Shown here piece by piece: positions 1 through 11,774 of a stretch of 38,008 bases of DNA. The position numbers were made by a program, and so were the translations under genes. The stretch comes from an uncultured Pseudomonadota bacterium (GTDB lineage Bacteria > Pseudomonadota > Gammaproteobacteria > Burkholderiales > Eutrophovitaceae), in the NCBI GenBank assembly GCA_913057675.1, contig CAJXOL010000009.1, positions 1 through 38,008 of the forward strand, written 5' to 3'. The first letter of the stretch is position 1; the number at the start of each line of letters is the position of its first letter. The notes beneath the pieces are model-generated. The model saw nothing but the letters and a program-made list of their open reading frames with translations. It ran no database searches and was not told the origin of the DNA.

Positions 1-53
1 GAGAGGGTGGCCGTACCGTAGGTGCTGGCGTCGTCTCTAAAGTCACGGAGTAA
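1..53 (+). CDS. tuf: Elongation factor Tu, C-terminal fragment (5' truncated by contig start)
   Basis: The frame starting at base 3 reads EGGRTVGAGVVSKVTE*, the conserved EF-Tu C-terminus, immediately upstream of rpsJ (str-S10 linkage). Confidence 0.9.
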   Translation, partial: EGGRTVGAGVVSKVTE

Positions 54-105
54 AGTTAATCAGGTGGTGCGCGTAAGTGTTTCATCTCAGTTAAGAGATA
101 ATTAA

Positions 106-414
106 ATGGATAACCAAAAAATCCGAATTCGTTTGAAAGCCTTTGATTATAGATTGATTGATCAATCTGCAATCGAGATCGTCGAGACCGCAAAGCGGAC
201 TGGCGCTGTGGTTAAAGGTCCTGTACCCTTGCCAACCCGTATTGAGCGGTTTGACTTGCTGAGGTCTCCTCATGTGGATAAAAAATCACGTGAGCAGCTC
301 GAAATGCGAACGCATCAACGGCTCATGGATATTATTGACCCAACAGATAAAACTGTGGATGCGTTGATGAAACTCGATTTGCCAGCTGGAGTTGATGTAG
401 AAATCAAGTTGTAG
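106..414 (+). CDS. rpsJ: 30S ribosomal protein S10
   Basis: [22 protein letters not shown]... S10 family; position at head of S10 operon. Confidence 0.98.
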   Translation: MDNQKIRIRLKAFDYRLIDQSAIEIVETAKRTGAVVKGPVPLPTRIERFDLLRSPHVDKKSREQLEMRTHQRLMDIIDPTDKTVDALMKLDLPAGVDVEIKL

Positions 415-512
415 AGTTAGTGGTGGTTTAGATTGGGGCTCTCGGGCTCCTGATTTTTTAAATAATAAAAGACCTGCCAATTGAAGTGGGTCCCTCAATT
501 GAGGAAATAATA

Positions 513-1157
513 ATGGCTATAGGAATGATTGGTCGTAAAGTTGGAATGACCAGGATTTTCACTGAAGGCGGAGAGTCCGTGCCAGTGACCGTCCTAGATG
601 TTTCAAATAATCGAGTGTCTCAAGTTAAGTCTACAGAGATTGATGGGTACGTCGCCGTTCAAGTTGCATTTGGGGAGCGTAGACGTAGTCGTATTAATAA
701 AGCAATATCAGGGCATCTTGCTAAAGCGGGTGTCGAAAGCGCTCGTGGATTTCATGAGTTTCGTTTCGGTGCTGGTGCGACGCTCGAGTTAACACTCGGT
801 CAGGCGCTTGATGTTGGATTATTCGAAGAGATTAAGTACGTTGATATCTCAGGGGTTACTAAGGGTAAGGGATTCGCGGGTGCCATTAAAAGACACCACT
901 TTTCCTCGCAACGCGCAAGCCATGGTCAGTCAATCACCCATAACGCTCACGGGTCAACAGGTATGAACCAAGATCCTGGCCGCGTTTTTCCTGGAAAAAA
1001 AATGGCTGGTCACCTTGGTTCCGCTAAACGCACAGCACAGAATATTGAGCTAGTTAGGCTGGATAAAGAAAGAAATTTGATATTCGTGAAGGGTTCGGTG
1101 CCTGGTGCAGATGGGTCGGACGTGGTTGTTATTCCTTCCGTTAAGAGGAGGATGTAA
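513..1157 (+). CDS. rplC: 50S ribosomal protein L3
   Basis: [16 protein letters not shown]...; start placed at internal ATG 513 rather than ORF-track GTG 486. Confidence 0.97.
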   Translation: MAIGMIGRKVGMTRIFTEGGESVPVTVLDVSNNRVSQVKSTEIDGYVAVQVAFGERRRSRINKAISGHLAKAGVESARGFHEFRFGAGATLELTLGQALDVGLFEEIKYVDISGVTKGKGFAGAIKRHHFSSQRASHGQSITHNAHGSTGMNQDPGRVFPGKKMAGHLGSAKRTAQNIELVRLDKERNLIFVKGSVPGADGSDVVVIPSVKRRM

Positions 1158-1159
1158 TT

Positions 1160-1780
1160 ATGGAGTTAAAAATTCAGAATGGCTCGAATGAAGCAGCAGG
1201 TTCAATCGAAGTCTCGGATGCACTTTTCGCTCGTGAATACAATGAGCCTCTCATACATCAGTTGGTTGTTTCGTTTATGGCAAATGCCAGAAGCGGAACA
1301 CGTGCTCAAAAAGCGCGAGGAGATTTAACGCGTTCACATAGGAAGCCTTGGAAACAAAAAGGTACGGGTCGCGCTCGTGCGGGTTCAGCAAGCAGTCCAA
1401 TTTGGCGAGGGGGCGGTAAGGCTTTTCCATCTAGTCCCGACGAGAACTTCTCTCAAAAGATCAACCGAAAAATGTACCGAGCTGGTATTTCGTCCATATT
1501 GTCTCAATTGGTCCGTGATGATCGATTGATTGTTATTGATTCATTCACCGTAGATGCGCCTAAAACCAAGTTGTTGAGTGCCAAGATGAAAGCATTGGGC
1601 GTAGACAGCGCTTTAATTGTTACCAATAAGCCTGATGAGAACCTTTATTTGGCGTCGCGAAATTTACATAACGTCGATGTCCTAACGCCAGCGCAAGCTG
1701 ATCCCGTAAGTTTGTTGCACTTTGAGAAGGTCGTGATTACTAAAGACGCGATTGCGCACCTAGAGGAGTCATTAACATGA
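1160..1780 (+). CDS. rplD: 50S ribosomal protein L4
   Basis: L4 motif [12 protein letters not shown]...[15 protein letters not shown]; operon order. Confidence 0.97.
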   Translation: MELKIQNGSNEAAGSIEVSDALFAREYNEPLIHQLVVSFMANARSGTRAQKARGDLTRSHRKPWKQKGTGRARAGSASSPIWRGGGKAFPSSPDENFSQKINRKMYRAGISSILSQLVRDDRLIVIDSFTVDAPKTKLLSAKMKALGVDSALIVTNKPDENLYLASRNLHNVDVLTPAQADPVSLLHFEKVVITKDAIAHLEESLT

Positions 1781-2094
1781 GCGAATTAAAGTTCAGCCAG
1801 GAGCGATTGCTTAAAGTCATTTTGGGGCCAGTAGTATCAGAGAAGGCAACAGAAATCGCAGATACTAGAAGCCAATTTACATTTAAGGTGGCGACCGATG
1901 CGACGAAGGCTGAAATTAAATCGGCGATTGAAATGCTGTTTCAAAAAGATGTCGACAGTGTTCAAGTTGTCAATGTGAAAGGTAAAAAGAAACGTACTGG
2001 TCAGCGTATCGGACAGCGTAAGAATTGGAAAAAGGCGTATGTTTGTTTAAAGCCCGGACAGGATATAGATTTAACATATGGGGAGGTTAGTTAA
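1777..2094 (+). CDS. rplW: 50S ribosomal protein L23
   Basis: L23 family (VSEKATE...[13 protein letters not shown]); overlaps rplD by 4 bp. Confidence 0.97.
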   Translation: MSELKFSQERLLKVILGPVVSEKATEIADTRSQFTFKVATDATKAEIKSAIEMLFQKDVDSVQVVNVKGKKKRTGQRIGQRKNWKKAYVCLKPGQDIDLTYGEVS

Positions 2095-2918
2095 TGGCTC
2101 TTGTAAAAATGAATCCAACCTCGCCGGGTAGGCGGAGTGTTGTTGCAGTTGTTAATAAAGAGTTGCACAAAGGTCGTCCCCACGAACCACTTGTTGAGTC
2201 TCTTCATAAGAAGGCGGGTCGGAACAATAGTGGTCATATCACAACTCGACATCAGGGTGGCGGACATAAACGTCTTTACAGAATCATAGACTTTAAGCGC
2301 GACAAGGACGGGATTCCTGGGCGCGTTGAGCGATTAGAGTACGACCCTAACCGTAGTGCCAATATTGCTTTGATTCTATACGCTGATGGGGAAAGAAGGT
2401 ACATTCCAGCGCCGCGGGGGATAAGCGCCGGAGATCAATTAGAAAATGGATCACTTGCAGCTATAAAGCCTGGAAATTCACTTCCTCTCAAAAATATACC
2501 GGTAGGTACCACTATTCACTGTATTGAAATGAAGCCGGGTAAAGGTGCTCAAATGGCGCGTTCAGCCGGCACCTCTGTTCAGTTGCTTGCTAAAGAGGGG
2601 CCTTATGCGCAGTTAAGGTTGCGGTCAGGTGAGATTAGAAAAATATCGGTTGAGTGTCGCGCTACCATCGGTGAGGTAGGCAACAGCGAGCATAGCCTTA
2701 GAAGTTTGGGGAAGGCTGGAGCTAAACGTTGGAGGGGTGTTAGACCAACTGTGCGTGGTGTCGCCATGAATCCCGTCGACCATCCGCACGGTGGCGGCGA
2801 AGGTCGTACCGGTACTAAGCGGGACCCAGTCAGTCCTTGGGGTACCTTGTCTAAAGGGTTCCGGACTCGTAACAATAAGCGAACTCAGAACATGATCGTT
2901 CGAAGAAGAGCTAAATAG
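2094..2918 (+). CDS. rplB: 50S ribosomal protein L2
   Basis: [10 protein letters not shown]...[20 protein letters not shown] signature. Confidence 0.99.
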   Translation: MALVKMNPTSPGRRSVVAVVNKELHKGRPHEPLVESLHKKAGRNNSGHITTRHQGGGHKRLYRIIDFKRDKDGIPGRVERLEYDPNRSANIALILYADGERRYIPAPRGISAGDQLENGSLAAIKPGNSLPLKNIPVGTTIHCIEMKPGKGAQMARSAGTSVQLLAKEGPYAQLRLRSGEIRKISVECRATIGEVGNSEHSLRSLGKAGAKRWRGVRPTVRGVAMNPVDHPHGGGEGRTGTKRDPVSPWGTLSKGFRTRNNKRTQNMIVRRRAK

Positions 2919-2931
2919 AGGGGTATAAGTA

Positions 2932-3210
2932 ATGGCACGATCACTAAAAAAGGGACCTTTTGTTGACCTCCACCTTGTTAAAAAAGTGGATACGGCGCGC
3001 TCGGAGAATAGTAAGAGACCAGTTAAGACATGGTCTCGTCGCTCGACAATATTGCCTGATTTTGTAGGCTTGACTATCGCGGTGCATAACGGAAGACAGC
3101 ACATTCCCGTGTATGTGACAGAAAACATGGTGGGGCATAAGTTGGGTGAATTTTCGAATACAAGGACCTTTAAAGGTCATGCGGCGGATAAAAAAGTCGC
3201 AAAGAGATAA
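2932..3210 (+). CDS. rpsS: 30S ribosomal protein S19
   Basis: [15 protein letters not shown]...[25 protein letters not shown]. Confidence 0.99.
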   Translation: MARSLKKGPFVDLHLVKKVDTARSENSKRPVKTWSRRSTILPDFVGLTIAVHNGRQHIPVYVTENMVGHKLGEFSNTRTFKGHAADKKVAKR

Positions 3211-3225
3211 GGTGAGGGTTTAGAT

Positions 3226-3567
3226 ATGGAAACAGCAGCTGTACTTCGTGGTGTGAGGCTTTCCCCGCAAAAAGGGCGGCTTGTCGCTGACCAGATAAGG
3301 GGCTTGCCTGTTGATAAGGCGCTTGATGTCCTTAAGTTCAGTCCTAAAAGGGGCGCGCAAATCATCAAGAAAGTATTGGAATCAGCGATTGCAAATGCTG
3401 AACACAACGATGGTGCTGACATAGATGAGTTGAAGGTTACTCGGATATTCGTCGAAAAAGGCCCGGTTTTTAAACGCTTTCGTCCTAGAGCCAAAGGACG
3501 AGGGGTGCAGATTCTTAAACCGACAAGTCATGTTTTTCTGACTGTCGGTGACAAGCCTAAGGAGTAG
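3226..3567 (+). CDS. rplV: 50S ribosomal protein L22
   Basis: [26 protein letters not shown]; operon order. Confidence 0.98.
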   Translation: METAAVLRGVRLSPQKGRLVADQIRGLPVDKALDVLKFSPKRGAQIIKKVLESAIANAEHNDGADIDELKVTRIFVEKGPVFKRFRPRAKGRGVQILKPTSHVFLTVGDKPKE

Positions 3568-3569
3568 GT

Positions 3570-4289
3570 ATGGGACAGAAAATCAACCCAATTGGATTTC
3601 GCTTAGGTGTTCAGCGTAATTGGACTTCCAAATGGTATGCAGTAGGACGAGACTTTTCATCAATGTTGCTTCAGGACATAGAGGTGCGAAAGTATCTTAA
3701 AAAGCGCCTCGCACATGCTTCAGTAGCGAAGGTAATTATAGAGCGACCTGCGAAGAATGCGAAAATCACTATACATAGTGCTCGACCAGGTATCGTGATT
3801 GGTAAAAAAGGCGAGGACATCGAGGTGTTGCGTGCTGAGTTACAGCGCTTAATGGGCGTCCCCGTCCATTTAAATATTGAAGAAGTGCGTAAACCTGAGG
3901 TTGACGCGCAGTTGATAGCAGACTCCATTGCGCAACAGTTAACGAAGAGAATTGCATTTCGTAGAGCAATGAAGCGAGCGATGCAAAACGCCATGCGTCT
4001 TGGTGCGCAAGGGATTAAAATCATGAGCGCTGGTCGCTTAAATGGTATCGACATTGCGCGCACTGAGTGGTATCGAGAGGGTCGAGTTCCCCTTCATACA
4101 CTTCGGGCGGAAATAGATTATGGTACGGCGGAAGCTCAGACTACTTTTGGAATCATCGGTATCAAAGTATGGATCTATAAGGGAGAAATGCTTGGTTCGA
4201 AGGATCAGATTAAGGCTTTGCCCGCTGATGTAAAGCCTGCACCAAGAAAACAACGAAAAACGGGAGTGAATAATGCTGCAACCGTCTAG
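3570..4289 (+). CDS. rpsC: 30S ribosomal protein S3
   Basis: [24 protein letters not shown]...; KH-domain [12 protein letters not shown]. Confidence 0.99.
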   Translation: MGQKINPIGFRLGVQRNWTSKWYAVGRDFSSMLLQDIEVRKYLKKRLAHASVAKVIIERPAKNAKITIHSARPGIVIGKKGEDIEVLRAELQRLMGVPVHLNIEEVRKPEVDAQLIADSIAQQLTKRIAFRRAMKRAMQNAMRLGAQGIKIMSAGRLNGIDIARTEWYREGRVPLHTLRAEIDYGTAEAQTTFGIIGIKVWIYKGEMLGSKDQIKALPADVKPAPRKQRKTGVNNAATV

Positions 4290-4686
4290 GACAAAATTCC
4301 GCAAACAGTTCAAAGGTCGGAATTATGGGGTTGCGACTCGTGGAGCTAAAGTTTCTTTTGGGGATTTTGGTTTAAAGGCAATTGATCGTGGGCGTTTAAC
4401 AGCGCGCCAGATAGAGGCGGCTCGCCGGGCGATGACGCGATACATCAAACGTGGTGGTCGAATTTGGATACGTATTTTCCCTGATAAGCCTATTACTCAA
4501 AAGCCTGCAGAAGTCCGAATGGGCAAAGGTAAGGGTAGTGTGGAGTATTGGGTCGCTGAAATTCAACCAGGAAAAGTGTTGTACGAAATGGATGGAGTGC
4601 AAGAAGATGTCGCAAGAGAGGCGTTCAGGCTCGCGGCGGCTAAGCTTCCCCTTCGTACGGTCTTTGTTCATAAAAATTTGGGATAG
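4273..4686 (+). CDS. rplP: 50S ribosomal protein L16
   Basis: [17 protein letters not shown]; overlaps rpsC 3' end. Confidence 0.98.
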   Translation: MLQPSRTKFRKQFKGRNYGVATRGAKVSFGDFGLKAIDRGRLTARQIEAARRAMTRYIKRGGRIWIRIFPDKPITQKPAEVRMGKGKGSVEYWVAEIQPGKVLYEMDGVQEDVAREAFRLAAAKLPLRTVFVHKNLG

Positions 4687-4689
4687 AGC

Positions 4690-4887
4690 ATGAAAGCTAC
4701 TGATTTGGAAACTAAAAGCGTTGAAGACTTGAATAAGGAGTTGCACGATCTACTCAAGGCTGCATTTACGCTACGTATGCAAAAGGCGACCCAACAGCTG
4801 ACCAACTCTAGCGAGATTGGTAAAGTGCGCCGAGACATAGCGCGTGTTAAAACTGTATTAGCAAAGAAAGTGAGTGCAAATGTCTGA
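4690..4887 (+). CDS. rpmC: 50S ribosomal protein L29
   Basis: L29 family, 65 aa, operon order. Confidence 0.96.
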   Translation: MKATDLETKSVEDLNKELHDLLKAAFTLRMQKATQQLTNSSEIGKVRRDIARVKTVLAKKVSANV

Positions 4888-5149
4888 TAAGACCACCGCT
4901 AATCGACGTAGACTTAAAGGTCGTGTCGTATCCGATAAAATGGATAAGACTGTTACTGTCCTCGTTGAGCGGCAAGTAAAGCATCCGCTATATGGGAAAT
5001 TCATGAAGCAATCGAGTAAGTACCACGCTCATGATGAGCCTAATGAATGTAACATTGGTGACACGGTTCTGATAGAAGAAGGCGTACCTCGATCTAAGAC
5101 AAAGAGTTGGACTGTTGCTCAAGTGGTAGAAAAATCTAGACAAATCTAA
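4880..5149 (+). CDS. rpsQ: 30S ribosomal protein S17
   Basis: [30 protein letters not shown]; start set to ATG 4880 ([11 protein letters not shown]). Confidence 0.97.
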   Translation: MSDKTTANRRRLKGRVVSDKMDKTVTVLVERQVKHPLYGKFMKQSSKYHAHDEPNECNIGDTVLIEEGVPRSKTKSWTVAQVVEKSRQI

Positions 5150-5157
5150 CATTAGGC

Positions 5158-5186
5158 TTGTTTGAAGCTTCGGTTTCAGATAAGAT
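5158..5186 (+). promoter_or_regulatory. Candidate sigma70-like promoter for the spc (rplN) operon
   Basis: TTGTTT (5158-5163), 17-nt spacer, TAAGAT (5181-5186) in the ~170-bp gap between rpsQ and rplN; weak -35. Confidence 0.3.
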
Positions 5187-5318
5187 GCACGGCTTTTCCG
5201 GTGTGATGAATCTAGGCATAACTGCCAAGGCTCACTACCAGAAGTTGTTTTTAACCCGAACGGGTGCCAAAACTGTCCTTTATTTTTGGGTAAGTTGGTT
5301 GAATTTAGGCATAAAACT

Positions 5319-5687
5319 ATGATCCAAATGCAAACACGACTTCAAGTCGCTGACAATACTGGTGCGCGTTCTGTGATGTGTATTAAAGTGTTAGGCGGCT
5401 CGAAAAGACGCTACGCGGGGGTTGGTGACGTTATTAAGGTAGCGATAAAAGATGCTGCGCCACGCGGAAGGGTTAAGAAGGGTGAGGTATACAACGCTGT
5501 GGTTGTTCGAACGGCTGCAGGGGTTCGTCGACAGGACGGATCCAAAATTAAATTTGATTCAAATGCAGCAGTGTTGCTCAACGCCAAATTAGAGCCAATC
5601 GGTACACGGATTTTCGGGCCGGTTACCCGAGAGTTGAGGACGGAGAAATTTATGAAAATAGTTTCTCTCGCACCCGAAGTTTTGTAG
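5319..5687 (+). CDS. rplN: 50S ribosomal protein L14
   Basis: [27 protein letters not shown]; conserved start at ATG 5319, not ORF-track start 5286. Confidence 0.98.
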   Translation: MIQMQTRLQVADNTGARSVMCIKVLGGSKRRYAGVGDVIKVAIKDAAPRGRVKKGEVYNAVVVRTAAGVRRQDGSKIKFDSNAAVLLNAKLEPIGTRIFGPVTRELRTEKFMKIVSLAPEVL

Positions 5688-5700
5688 AGAAGGACGCGCG

Positions 5701-6018
5701 ATGGAAAAAGTTCGGAAAGGTGATCAAGTCATAGTGTTGTTGGGGCGAGATAAAGGCAAGCAGGGCACCGTTTTGCAAGTGTTCCCTAACTCTAAAATAC
5801 TGGTTGAGGGAATTAATCTTGTAAAAAAGCATCAGAAAGGTAACCCTATGACGGGTTCAGCTGGTGGCATCAATACAAAAGAAATGCCAATACAGAGGTC
5901 GAACATCGCTGTATTTAATCCGGCTACAAAAAAAGGGGACCGCGTTGGCATTAAAACGCTCGACGACGGGGCTCGTGTACGAATATTTCGCTCCAACGGC
6001 GAAATGGTCGATTCTTGA
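5701..6018 (+). CDS. rplX: 50S ribosomal protein L24
   Basis: [22 protein letters not shown] motif. Confidence 0.98.
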   Translation: MEKVRKGDQVIVLLGRDKGKQGTVLQVFPNSKILVEGINLVKKHQKGNPMTGSAGGINTKEMPIQRSNIAVFNPATKKGDRVGIKTLDDGARVRIFRSNGEMVDS

Positions 6019-6028
6019 AAGGTTCTGA

Positions 6029-6610
6029 ATGAGTAAAAACGCTAATGAAGCCAGCCAACAAAGCCACGATACAGTTCGGTTGGCTGAGGTTTACAAAGGA
6101 CAGGTTGTTCCTGGCCTTATGGATGAATATAAGTATAAGTCCATCATGGAGGTCCCGCGCATTATTAAGATTGTGCTAAATATGGGCGTTGGTGAGGCGG
6201 TGGCTGACAAAAAAGTACTTGATCATGCGGTAGGGGACATGACCCTCATTGCTGGGCAAAAACCAATAATTACCAAAGCGAAAAAATCTATTGCTGGTTT
6301 TAAAATCCGTGATGGATACCCCATTGGATGTAAGGTCACTTTACGGGGGCCGAGAATGTACGAGTTCTTGGATCGCTTAATCTCTGTTGCCATTCCGAGG
6401 ATTAGAGATTTTCGCGGAATTCCGGCTAAGTCATTTGACGGTCGAGGTAATTTCAATATGGGTGTGCGTGAACAAATAATTTTCCCAGAAGTAGAGTACG
6501 ACAAGATTGACGTGCTGCGCGGGATGAATGTGACTATCACGACTACTGCTAAGACTGATAAGGAAGCTCGCTCCCTGTTATCGGCTTTTCGTTTTCCGTT
6601 TAGGAATTGA
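6029..6610 (+). CDS. rplE: 50S ribosomal protein L5
   Basis: [19 protein letters not shown]...; L5 family with a short N-terminal extension. Confidence 0.98.
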   Translation: MSKNANEASQQSHDTVRLAEVYKGQVVPGLMDEYKYKSIMEVPRIIKIVLNMGVGEAVADKKVLDHAVGDMTLIAGQKPIITKAKKSIAGFKIRDGYPIGCKVTLRGPRMYEFLDRLISVAIPRIRDFRGIPAKSFDGRGNFNMGVREQIIFPEVEYDKIDVLRGMNVTITTTAKTDKEARSLLSAFRFPFRN

Positions 6611-6617
6611 GGATCTA

Positions 6618-6923
6618 ATGGCTAAGAAATCTATCATATATAGAGATGTGAAGCGTCGTGCTACCGTGGCGAAATATGCCGAGAAAAGAGCAGCAATAGA
6701 TGCTGTACTTAAGAGCTCTCAGGCTTCGGAAGAAGAGAAATATGTGGCGCGTCAGGCGCTGCAAAAATTACCTCGGAATGCCAGTCCAGTTCGCTTGCGA
6801 AATCGCTGCGCGCTAACTGGAAGGCCCCGTGGTGTCTACAGTAAGTTTGGTCTTGCCCGCGGGAAGCTTCGTGAAATCGCTATGCGCGGTGAGGTTCCTG
6901 GAATAATTAAAGCGAGTTGGTAG
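6618..6923 (+). CDS. rpsN: 30S ribosomal protein S14 (long, zinc-ligand-free form)
   Basis: 101 aa; [26 protein letters not shown]; lacks the CxxC zinc pairs of the short form. Confidence 0.98.
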   Translation: MAKKSIIYRDVKRRATVAKYAEKRAAIDAVLKSSQASEEEKYVARQALQKLPRNASPVRLRNRCALTGRPRGVYSKFGLARGKLREIAMRGEVPGIIKASW

Positions 6924-6941
6924 GAGAGTACAGTTATGAGT

Positions 6942-7334
6942 ATGAGTGATCCAATCGCTGACATGTTGACTAGAATCCGGAACGCCCAAATGGCGGAAAA
7001 GAGTAATGTCAAGATGCCATATAGCAACGTGAAGAAAGCAATTGCGCAAGTTTTGATTGATGAGGGATACATCGAGGCCATGACCGTGATCGGGCAAGAT
7101 GAGAAGAAGCCCGAGTTAGAGTTAAGTCTTAAGTACTATGCGGGGCAGCCTGTGATTGAAAAGATTGAGCGTGTTAGTCGGCCTGGGCTGCGTATTTATA
7201 AAGGGGCGCAAGACATTCCAACTGTTATGAACGGGCTTGGTGTTGCCATTGTTTCTACACCGAAGGGCGTGATGACTGGTCGCAGAGCTAGGAGTACTGG
7301 TATTGGAGGCGAAGTTCTTTGCATTGTTGCCTAA
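6942..7334 (+). CDS. rpsH: 30S ribosomal protein S8
   Basis: [16 protein letters not shown]...[13 protein letters not shown]; start either 6936 or 6942. Confidence 0.97.
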   Translation: MSDPIADMLTRIRNAQMAEKSNVKMPYSNVKKAIAQVLIDEGYIEAMTVIGQDEKKPELELSLKYYAGQPVIEKIERVSRPGLRIYKGAQDIPTVMNGLGVAIVSTPKGVMTGRRARSTGIGGEVLCIVA

Positions 7335-7389
7335 GGTATTGATGGCTACCATGATCTTTAAACTAAGAATCGATTTGGAGTTATAGAAA

Positions 7390-7923
7390 ATGTCACGTGT
7401 TGGAAAAAGTCCGATTAATGTCCCCTCCGGAACTCAGGTATCTATTACCGGGAGCATTGTGGAGGTTAAGGGAGCGCTCGGTGTCCTAAGTCGCAAAATT
7501 AGTGATATCGTTAAAGTTTCTCAAGAGAATGGCATTTTAAGTGTTTTGCCTGCGAATGATAGTCGTGAAGCGCGAGCGTTACATGGCACTACGAGGGCTG
7601 TAATAGCGAATATGGTTACTGGTGTGACGACCGGGTTTGAGAAGAAACTCACACTTGTTGGTGTTGGCTATAGGGCGCAAGCTCAAGGGGATAAATTAAA
7701 TCTGTCTCTGGGTTTTTCGCATCCTGTGGTACATCAAATGCCAGCTGGCATTAAGGTTGAGACGCCACAACAAACTGAAGTCCTCATAAAAGGGGTTGAT
7801 AAACAATTAGTTGGTCAGGTTGCAGCAGATGTTCGAGGATATCGACCTCCGGAGCCCTATAAAGGTAAAGGTGTGCGGTACGCGGATGAGCGAGTGGTCA
7901 TGAAAGAAACCAAGAAAAAATAA
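7390..7923 (+). CDS. rplF: 50S ribosomal protein L6
   Basis: [14 protein letters not shown]...[19 protein letters not shown]. Confidence 0.99.
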   Translation: MSRVGKSPINVPSGTQVSITGSIVEVKGALGVLSRKISDIVKVSQENGILSVLPANDSREARALHGTTRAVIANMVTGVTTGFEKKLTLVGVGYRAQAQGDKLNLSLGFSHPVVHQMPAGIKVETPQQTEVLIKGVDKQLVGQVAADVRGYRPPEPYKGKGVRYADERVVMKETKKK

Positions 7924-7932
7924 GGCCGAATC

Positions 7933-8295
7933 ATGTCAGAGTCAATTAAAAATGCTTCTAGGGCGCGTAGGGCGCGAAAAATTCGTCACCAGATTCATAG
8001 TTCTGGCGCGAGTCACCGTTTGCAGGTGCATAGAACTAACCTGCACATTTACGCGCAAATTCTTGATCGTGACGCCAAGGTTATTGTTTCTGCGTCTACT
8101 GCGGAGCTGGAAGTACGTAAGTCACTATCCAATGGCGGTAATGTGAAGGCAGCCACCGAAGTTGGGGCGCGTATAGCGAAGAAAGCGAAAGAAAAAGGGT
8201 TGGAACAGGTCGCATTTGACCGCTCGGGGTTTAAATATACAGGGCGAATCAAAGCGTTAGCGGAGGCCGCACGAGAGGCCGGTCTACAGTTTTAA
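7933..8295 (+). CDS. rplR: 50S ribosomal protein L18
   Basis: L18 family; [26 protein letters not shown]. Confidence 0.98.
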   Translation: MSESIKNASRARRARKIRHQIHSSGASHRLQVHRTNLHIYAQILDRDAKVIVSASTAELEVRKSLSNGGNVKAATEVGARIAKKAKEKGLEQVAFDRSGFKYTGRIKALAEAAREAGLQF

Positions 8296-8304
8296 AGGAT
8301 AACC

Positions 8305-8817
8305 ATGGCACGAGCACAGAATCATTCAGAGGAAAGTAAAGACGGCATCCGTGAGAAAATGGTCGCCGTTAACCGAGTTACTAAGGTGGTCAAGGGCGGT
8401 CGAATCCTTGGGTTTGCCGCGTTGGCTGTGGTTGGCGATGGCGACGGTGGTGTCGGTATGGGAAAAGGGAAGTCAAAAGAAGTTCCCGTAGCTATTCAAA
8501 AAGCGATGGAAGAAGCGCGCAAAAAATTGTTTAAGGTGTCGCTAGATAGCGGCACTTTACACCATGCGGTTATAGGAAGGCACGGAGCGGCCAAGGTTTA
8601 TATGCAGCCGGCTTCAGCTGGTACTGGCATTATTGCTGGGGGTCCGATGCGTGCAGTCTTCGAAGTGATGGGGGTTACTAATATTCTTGCGAAATGTATC
8701 GGGTCAACAAATCCTTATAACGTGGTCCGTGCAACTTTGAACGGGCTGGCAGAAATGAACTCTCCATCTGAGATAGCGTTGAAGCGTGGCAAATCAGTTG
8801 AAGAGATTTTGGGGTAA
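8305..8817 (+). CDS. rpsE: 30S ribosomal protein S5
   Basis: [46 protein letters not shown]. Confidence 0.99.
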   Translation: MARAQNHSEESKDGIREKMVAVNRVTKVVKGGRILGFAALAVVGDGDGGVGMGKGKSKEVPVAIQKAMEEARKKLFKVSLDSGTLHHAVIGRHGAAKVYMQPASAGTGIIAGGPMRAVFEVMGVTNILAKCIGSTNPYNVVRATLNGLAEMNSPSEIALKRGKSVEEILG

Positions 8818-8820
8818 TTC

Positions 8821-9021
8821 ATGAATACGACAGAGAAGCAATCGGTTAAGACTTTAAGAGTTACATTGGTGAAGAGTGTAATTGGTACTAATAAGTCTCA
8901 TCGTGCTACCGTTATGGGATTAGGTTTGCGTAGGATCAGACACACAGTCACCTTGGAGGATACGCCGTCAGTAAGAGGTATGATTGCGAAGGTAGATTAC
9001 CTTGTGAAAGTTGAGGGTTAA
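8821..9021 (+). CDS. rpmD: 50S ribosomal protein L30
   Basis: L30 family, operon order. Confidence 0.96.
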   Translation: MNTTEKQSVKTLRVTLVKSVIGTNKSHRATVMGLGLRRIRHTVTLEDTPSVRGMIAKVDYLVKVEG

Positions 9022-9025
9022 GCGA

Positions 9026-9466
9026 ATGAGATTGAATGATATTTCTCCTGCGGATGGGTCTAAAAAAGTTAGGATGCGTGTCGGCCGTGGGGTTGGTAGT
9101 GGCAAGGGTAAGACCGCGGGACGGGGACATAAGGGTCAGCATTCTCGCGCTGGTGGCTACCACAAGGTGGGTTTTGAAGGTGGTCAGATGCCAATTGCAA
9201 GAAGACTTCCAAAACGAGGCTTTAGGTCAATGACCAGTGGTGATACTCGTGAAGTGAGATTAGATGAATTGAATAAAGTTGACGCGGACGTAATCGATTT
9301 GCAAGCTTTAAAGGCAGCGCAGATCGTTCCAAATTTCGTCAGTGCCGCGAAAGTATTCCTCTCAGGTGCATTAGCAGAGGGTAAGAAACCTCAGCTTAAG
9401 GGGATTCTCGTTACGAAGGGTGCGCGACTCGCTATTGAGACCGCCGGCGGAAAGATAGAGGATTAA
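9026..9466 (+). CDS. rplO: 50S ribosomal protein L15
   Basis: [14 protein letters not shown]...[19 protein letters not shown]; start at ATG 9026. Confidence 0.97.
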   Translation: MRLNDISPADGSKKVRMRVGRGVGSGKGKTAGRGHKGQHSRAGGYHKVGFEGGQMPIARRLPKRGFRSMTSGDTREVRLDELNKVDADVIDLQALKAAQIVPNFVSAAKVFLSGALAEGKKPQLKGILVTKGARLAIETAGGKIED

Positions 9467-9470
9467 GGCT

Positions 9471-10796
9471 TTGGCCGTTGGAACAAATAAAGGCTCAGGT
9501 ATGAGTAAATACGGGGATTTGAAAGCTCGATTACTCTTTTTGTTGTTCGCGTTAATCGTATATCGCTTGGGCGCCCACGTTCCCGTTCCTGGTATTGACC
9601 CTGTTCAGCTCGAAGAATTGTTCAAAGCGCAGGAGGGTGGCATATTGGGCATGTTTAATATGTTTTCGGGTGGTGCGTTACAGCGGTTTACAATATTTGC
9701 GTTAGGCATCATGCCGTATATTTCGGCATCCATCATCATGCAGTTGATGACCGTAGTTGTTCCGACTTTTGAGCAATTGAAGAAGGAAGGTGAGACCGGT
9801 CGCAAAAAGATAACTAAATATACTCGTTATGGAACCGTTGGTTTGGCCACATTTCAAGCCATCGGCATATCAGTGGCTCTTGAGTCTCAAGCAAACCTTG
9901 TGCTGGATCCAGGGTTGGCGTTTAGATTTACGACCGTTGTGACCTTGGTAACAGGGACTATGTTCCTTATGTGGTTGGGAGAGCAAATTACTGAGCGCGG
10001 TATTGGTAACGGTATTTCTCTCATAATTTTTGCTGGTATTGCTGCGGGTCTACCTAGTGCTGTTGCCGGCACTTTAGAGCTCGTTAGGACGGGTTCATTT
10101 TCTATCCCACTCGTTATGCTAATTTTTATTGGGGTGATTGCGATTACCGGGGTAGTAGTTTTCGTGGAGCGTGGGCAGCGTAAGATATTAGTAAATTATG
10201 CTAAGAGACAGGTGGGAAACAAGGTTTACGGTGGCCAGAGTTCTCATTTGCCGCTCAAGCTCAATATGGCCGGTGTTATTCCTCCCATTTTTGCATCAAG
10301 TATTATTTTGTTTCCAGCGACCTTGGCTGAATTCCTGGGTACGAACGAAAGTTTATACTGGCTTCGAGATATTGGTGGGCTTCTGCACCCCGGGCAGGTT
10401 CTTTATATGGTCGTATATGCGTTGGCTATCATATTTTTCTGTTTCTTTTATACGGCTTTGGTTTTCAACCCCAGAGAGACGGCGGATAACCTCAAGAAAA
10501 GCGGAGCGTTTGTGCCTGGCATTCGTCCAGGAGATCAAACAACTAAATATATAGAACGAATAGTGACGAGACTTACGCTGGTAGGGGCGTTTTATATTAC
10601 CGTCGTATGTCTCATACCTGAGTTGATGATAGTTAATTTTAATGTTCCGTTTTATTTTGGGGGAACAAGTTTGTTGATTATCGTTGTGGTTACGATGGAC
10701 TTTATGCAGCAAGTTCAAGCTTATGCAATGTCTAATCAGTATGAGAGTCTTCTTAAAAAGACAAACTTCAAGGGTGGGGCTATTCCTTCGCGTTAG
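9471..10796 (+). CDS. secY: Sec translocase subunit SecY
   Basis: [12 protein letters not shown]...[29 protein letters not shown] start 9471, with an alternative ATG at 9501. Confidence 0.98.
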   Translation: MAVGTNKGSGMSKYGDLKARLLFLLFALIVYRLGAHVPVPGIDPVQLEELFKAQEGGILGMFNMFSGGALQRFTIFALGIMPYISASIIMQLMTVVVPTFEQLKKEGETGRKKITKYTRYGTVGLATFQAIGISVALESQANLVLDPGLAFRFTTVVTLVTGTMFLMWLGEQITERGIGNGISLIIFAGIAAGLPSAVAGTLELVRTGSFSIPLVMLIFIGVIAITGVVVFVERGQRKILVNYAKRQVGNKVYGGQSSHLPLKLNMAGVIPPIFASSIILFPATLAEFLGTNESLYWLRDIGGLLHPGQVLYMVVYALAIIFFCFFYTALVFNPRETADNLKKSGAFVPGIRPGDQTTKYIERIVTRLTLVGAFYITVVCLIPELMIVNFNVPFYFGGTSLLIIVVVTMDFMQQVQAYAMSNQYESLLKKTNFKGGAIPSR

Positions 10797-10808
10797 GGAG
10801 ATAAAAAT

Positions 10809-10922
10809 ATGAAAGTTAAAGCATCAGTAAAAAAACTTTGTCGAAATTGCAAAATTGTTCGGCGAAAAAATGTCGTTAGGGTTATTTGTAAAGAGCCACG
10901 CCATAAGCAACGGCAAGGTTGA
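10809..10922 (+). CDS. rpmJ: 50S ribosomal protein L36
   Basis: Not in the ORF track (37 aa). Translation [37 protein letters not shown]; zinc-ligand (C-C-C-H) form of L36. Confidence 0.97.
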   Translation: MKVKASVKKLCRNCKIVRRKNVVRVICKEPRHKQRQG

Positions 10923-10957
10923 GAACATTCACCAATGAATTTTAGAAGAGATAAAAT

Positions 10958-11314
10958 ATGGCTCGTATAGCTGGCGTTAATATTCCGGATCAAAAGCACA
11001 CCTGGGTGGCTCTCACTGCTATCTATGGACTTGGTCGAACACGTGCGTTCGAGGTTTGCTCGAAAGCAGGTATTGAGCCATCCGTCAAGGTAAAAGATTT
11101 GTCTGGCGATGAAATGGAAAAGCTTAGAGAACAAATCGGTACGTTTATCGTAGAGGGAGATCTGCGACGCGAAGTCTCGATGAACATAAAGCGGTTGATG
11201 GATCTTGGTACTTATCGGGGAACACGACACCGTAAGGGCTTGCCTGTGAGGGGTCAGCGAACTAAAACGAATGCACGTACCCGTAAGGGGCCTAAACGGG
11301 CGATTAGAAAATAG
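10958..11314 (+). CDS. rpsM: 30S ribosomal protein S13
   Basis: [30 protein letters not shown]. Confidence 0.99.
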   Translation: MARIAGVNIPDQKHTWVALTAIYGLGRTRAFEVCSKAGIEPSVKVKDLSGDEMEKLREQIGTFIVEGDLRREVSMNIKRLMDLGTYRGTRHRKGLPVRGQRTKTNARTRKGPKRAIRK

Positions 11315-11371
11315 AGTAAGTCAGTAGTTCGATAACTGTAACCAATCACTTAGACTGAATGGAACTTTAGG

Positions 11372-11761
11372 ATGGCAAAAAACACACCAAGAGCACGCAA
11401 AAAAGTTAAGAAGAATGTCGCGGAGGGTATTGCGCACATCCATGCGTCATTTAATAACACGATCATTATGATTACCGACCGTCAGGGTAATGCGCTGTCT
11501 TGGTCCACTTCTGGTGCTAATGGGTTCAAGGGGTCGCGTAAAAGTACGCCATTTGCAGCCCAGGTTGCTGCTGAGGCGGCCGGGAAAATGGCTCAGGAAT
11601 GCGGCGTTAAAAATATTGAAGTTCGAATTAAGGGTCCTGGGCCTGGCAGAGAGTCTGCGGTCAGAGCGCTTAATTCAGTAGGTTTCAAGATCACGAGTAT
11701 CTCAGACGTTACTCCTGTTCCACATAATGGATGTCGTCCGCCAAAACGACGCAGAATTTAA
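11372..11761 (+). CDS. rpsK: 30S ribosomal protein S11
   Basis: [45 protein letters not shown]. Confidence 0.99.
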   Translation: MAKNTPRARKKVKKNVAEGIAHIHASFNNTIIMITDRQGNALSWSTSGANGFKGSRKSTPFAAQVAAEAAGKMAQECGVKNIEVRIKGPGPGRESAVRALNSVGFKITSISDVTPVPHNGCRPPKRRRI

Positions 11762-11774
11762 GGAGCAATGAATT

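Noticed and set aside
2603-3180. Antisense ORFs (2603-2875, 2625-3128 and 2944-3180 minus) inside rplB/rpsS
   Set aside because: They lie fully antisense to highly conserved ribosomal genes and have no recognisable domains; by-products of coding-strand composition.
3671-4313. Minus-strand ORFs over rpsC/rplP (3671-4063, 4038-4313) and similar antisense ORFs elsewhere in the window
   Set aside because: Overlap confidently assigned conserved genes; no protein-family motif.
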